Source: Rhodoferax sp. (lineage in GTDB: Bacteria > Pseudomonadota > Gammaproteobacteria > Burkholderiales > Burkholderiaceae_C). Taken from it: a DNA stretch of 6,442 bases. The stretch spans positions 1 to 6,442 of the forward strand of contig JAIFMA010000171.1 in assembly GCA_020048795.1 (NCBI GenBank). Reading direction: 5' to 3'. The position numbers were made by a program, and so were the translations under genes. The notes under the pieces are model-generated. The model was given only the letters and a program-made list of their open reading frames with translations. It made no database searches and was not told the origin of the DNA. Below are positions 5,925 to 6,442 of the stretch, in pieces (position 1 is the stretch's first letter; each line of letters opens with the position of its first letter).

Positions 5925-6168
5925 GGTGATAGGTTCTTTGACGTAAAGCGCCCTGGCGCTGGCAGTCAGGCGCATGGCAAGCGCGTGAAAAATACGCCAG
6001 TCCCACAGGTTCAAGGCATCGGCCAAAGTCGAGCGAGCCGGGGCATTCTTGAAGCCCATGTGAAACATGCTTGCCCTGATTGGAGGCGGAGCACACCTCG
6101 ATATCGCGCAACGATTCACGCCAAGTCAGCTATACAAACGCCATGACGCGAAACACATCAGCACACTT
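5925..6168 (-). pseudogene. IS4-family transposase fragment with stop and frameshift
   Basis: Read on the minus strand, the fragment begins with CADVFRVMAFV, then an amber TAG (6132-6130) where the family usually has Q, then LTWRESLRDIEVC. A frameshift near 6075-6090 leads into MFHMGFKNAPARSTLADALN and DWRIFHALAMRLTASARALY, ending at KEPIT. These match the N-terminal part of DUF4372-type IS4 transposases (MAFAQLTWRESLRDIE...YHMGF...RSTLADA...DWRI). The catalytic DDE domain that should follow is replaced by IS66 sequence. Upstream of 6168 similarity fades. No terminal inverted repeats were found. Confidence 0.75.
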
Positions 6169-6442
6169 GTCGAAATTCAAATCGTGGATGCCCAAAAACC
6201 TGCCCAAGCCCGCACAGGTATTGGCGTTGCGAGCGATGTACTCTAAATTAACCGAACAGTGGTGAGGAATTTCATAGTGATATGCAGGTCGGCAAATCGC
6301 CTGCAATCCCAACAGCGCTGCTTGGCCGATGCCACGACTGTCATTTGTTGGTCGTCTATGCGGCACCACCGCCATCTTTTTAGTGTTTAAAGGGCTTGTT
6401 CTTTTTGCTGGCAGTCCTCAATCGCCTCTTGCACCGTAACCA
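6169..6442. other. Right-edge stretch with no recognisable gene
   Basis: I see no convincing gene here. On the minus strand one frame from the edge reads VTVQEAIEDCQQKEQAL and ends at TAA (6389-6387), which could be the C-terminus of a gene entering from outside the window, but another frame gives a basic peptide ending nearby, so neither is preferred. The open frame extending from 6375 into the IS4 remnant is not recognisable above 6168. The stretch may be the decayed outer part of the insertion sequences. Confidence 0.3.

Noticed and set aside
5448..6119. 223-codon minus-strand open frame as one gene
   Set aside because: It joins an IS4 piece, an IS66 piece and out-of-frame xdhA sequence, so it is a chance open frame across debris.
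1..6442. CRISPR array, tRNA or rRNA genes, or defence system
   Set aside because: No regularly spaced repeats, cloverleaf-like sequences or defence-type protein motifs were seen on either strand.

Overview
The window reads as part of a betaproteobacterial chromosome, most likely Burkholderiales and probably Comamonadaceae (Rhodoferax/Polaromonas-like). The reasons are high-GC codon use, the form of the two xanthine dehydrogenase subunits, and several interspersed repeats of kinds I recall from that group. No database search was possible, so the taxonomy is an inference.

Layout from left to right. Positions 93-504 (minus strand) hold the wreck of an 8-oxoguanine deaminase/AtzB-like amidohydrolase. 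Only three pieces (N-terminus, a middle block, C-terminus) survive, in two reading frames. Positions 505-690 are the upstream region of a Crp/Fnr-family regulator (691-1314, plus strand) and contain an FNR-like dyad. The regulator ends 3 bases from the end of the convergent gene xdhB (1318-3801, minus), the molybdenum-cofactor subunit of xanthine dehydrogenase. Upstream of xdhB is a 297-base gap (3802-4098) full of repeats, then xdhA (4099-5556, minus), the [2Fe-2S]/FAD subunit. Upstream of xdhA lie remnants of two insertion sequences, an IS66 tnpC piece (5661-5924) joined directly to an IS4-family piece (5925-6168). The last 274 bases contain nothing I recognise.

Functionally this is a purine-catabolism locus. 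XdhA and XdhB together oxidise hypoxanthine and xanthine to urate, and the broken deaminase belongs to a family that feeds purines into the same route. The chaperone gene xdhC, often next to xdhAB, is not in the window.

The most unusual feature is that the locus is saturated with short repeats, some inside coding sequence. A 48-base sequence rich in CTA/TTA codons occurs once in xdhA and once in xdhB (37 of 48 positions identical), in the same orientation and the same reading frame, encoding XdhA residues 179-194 and XdhB residues 436-451. The last ~30 residues of XdhB are encoded by a hairpin-bearing segment that looks like another repeat. I found no defence system, CRISPR array or RNA gene.
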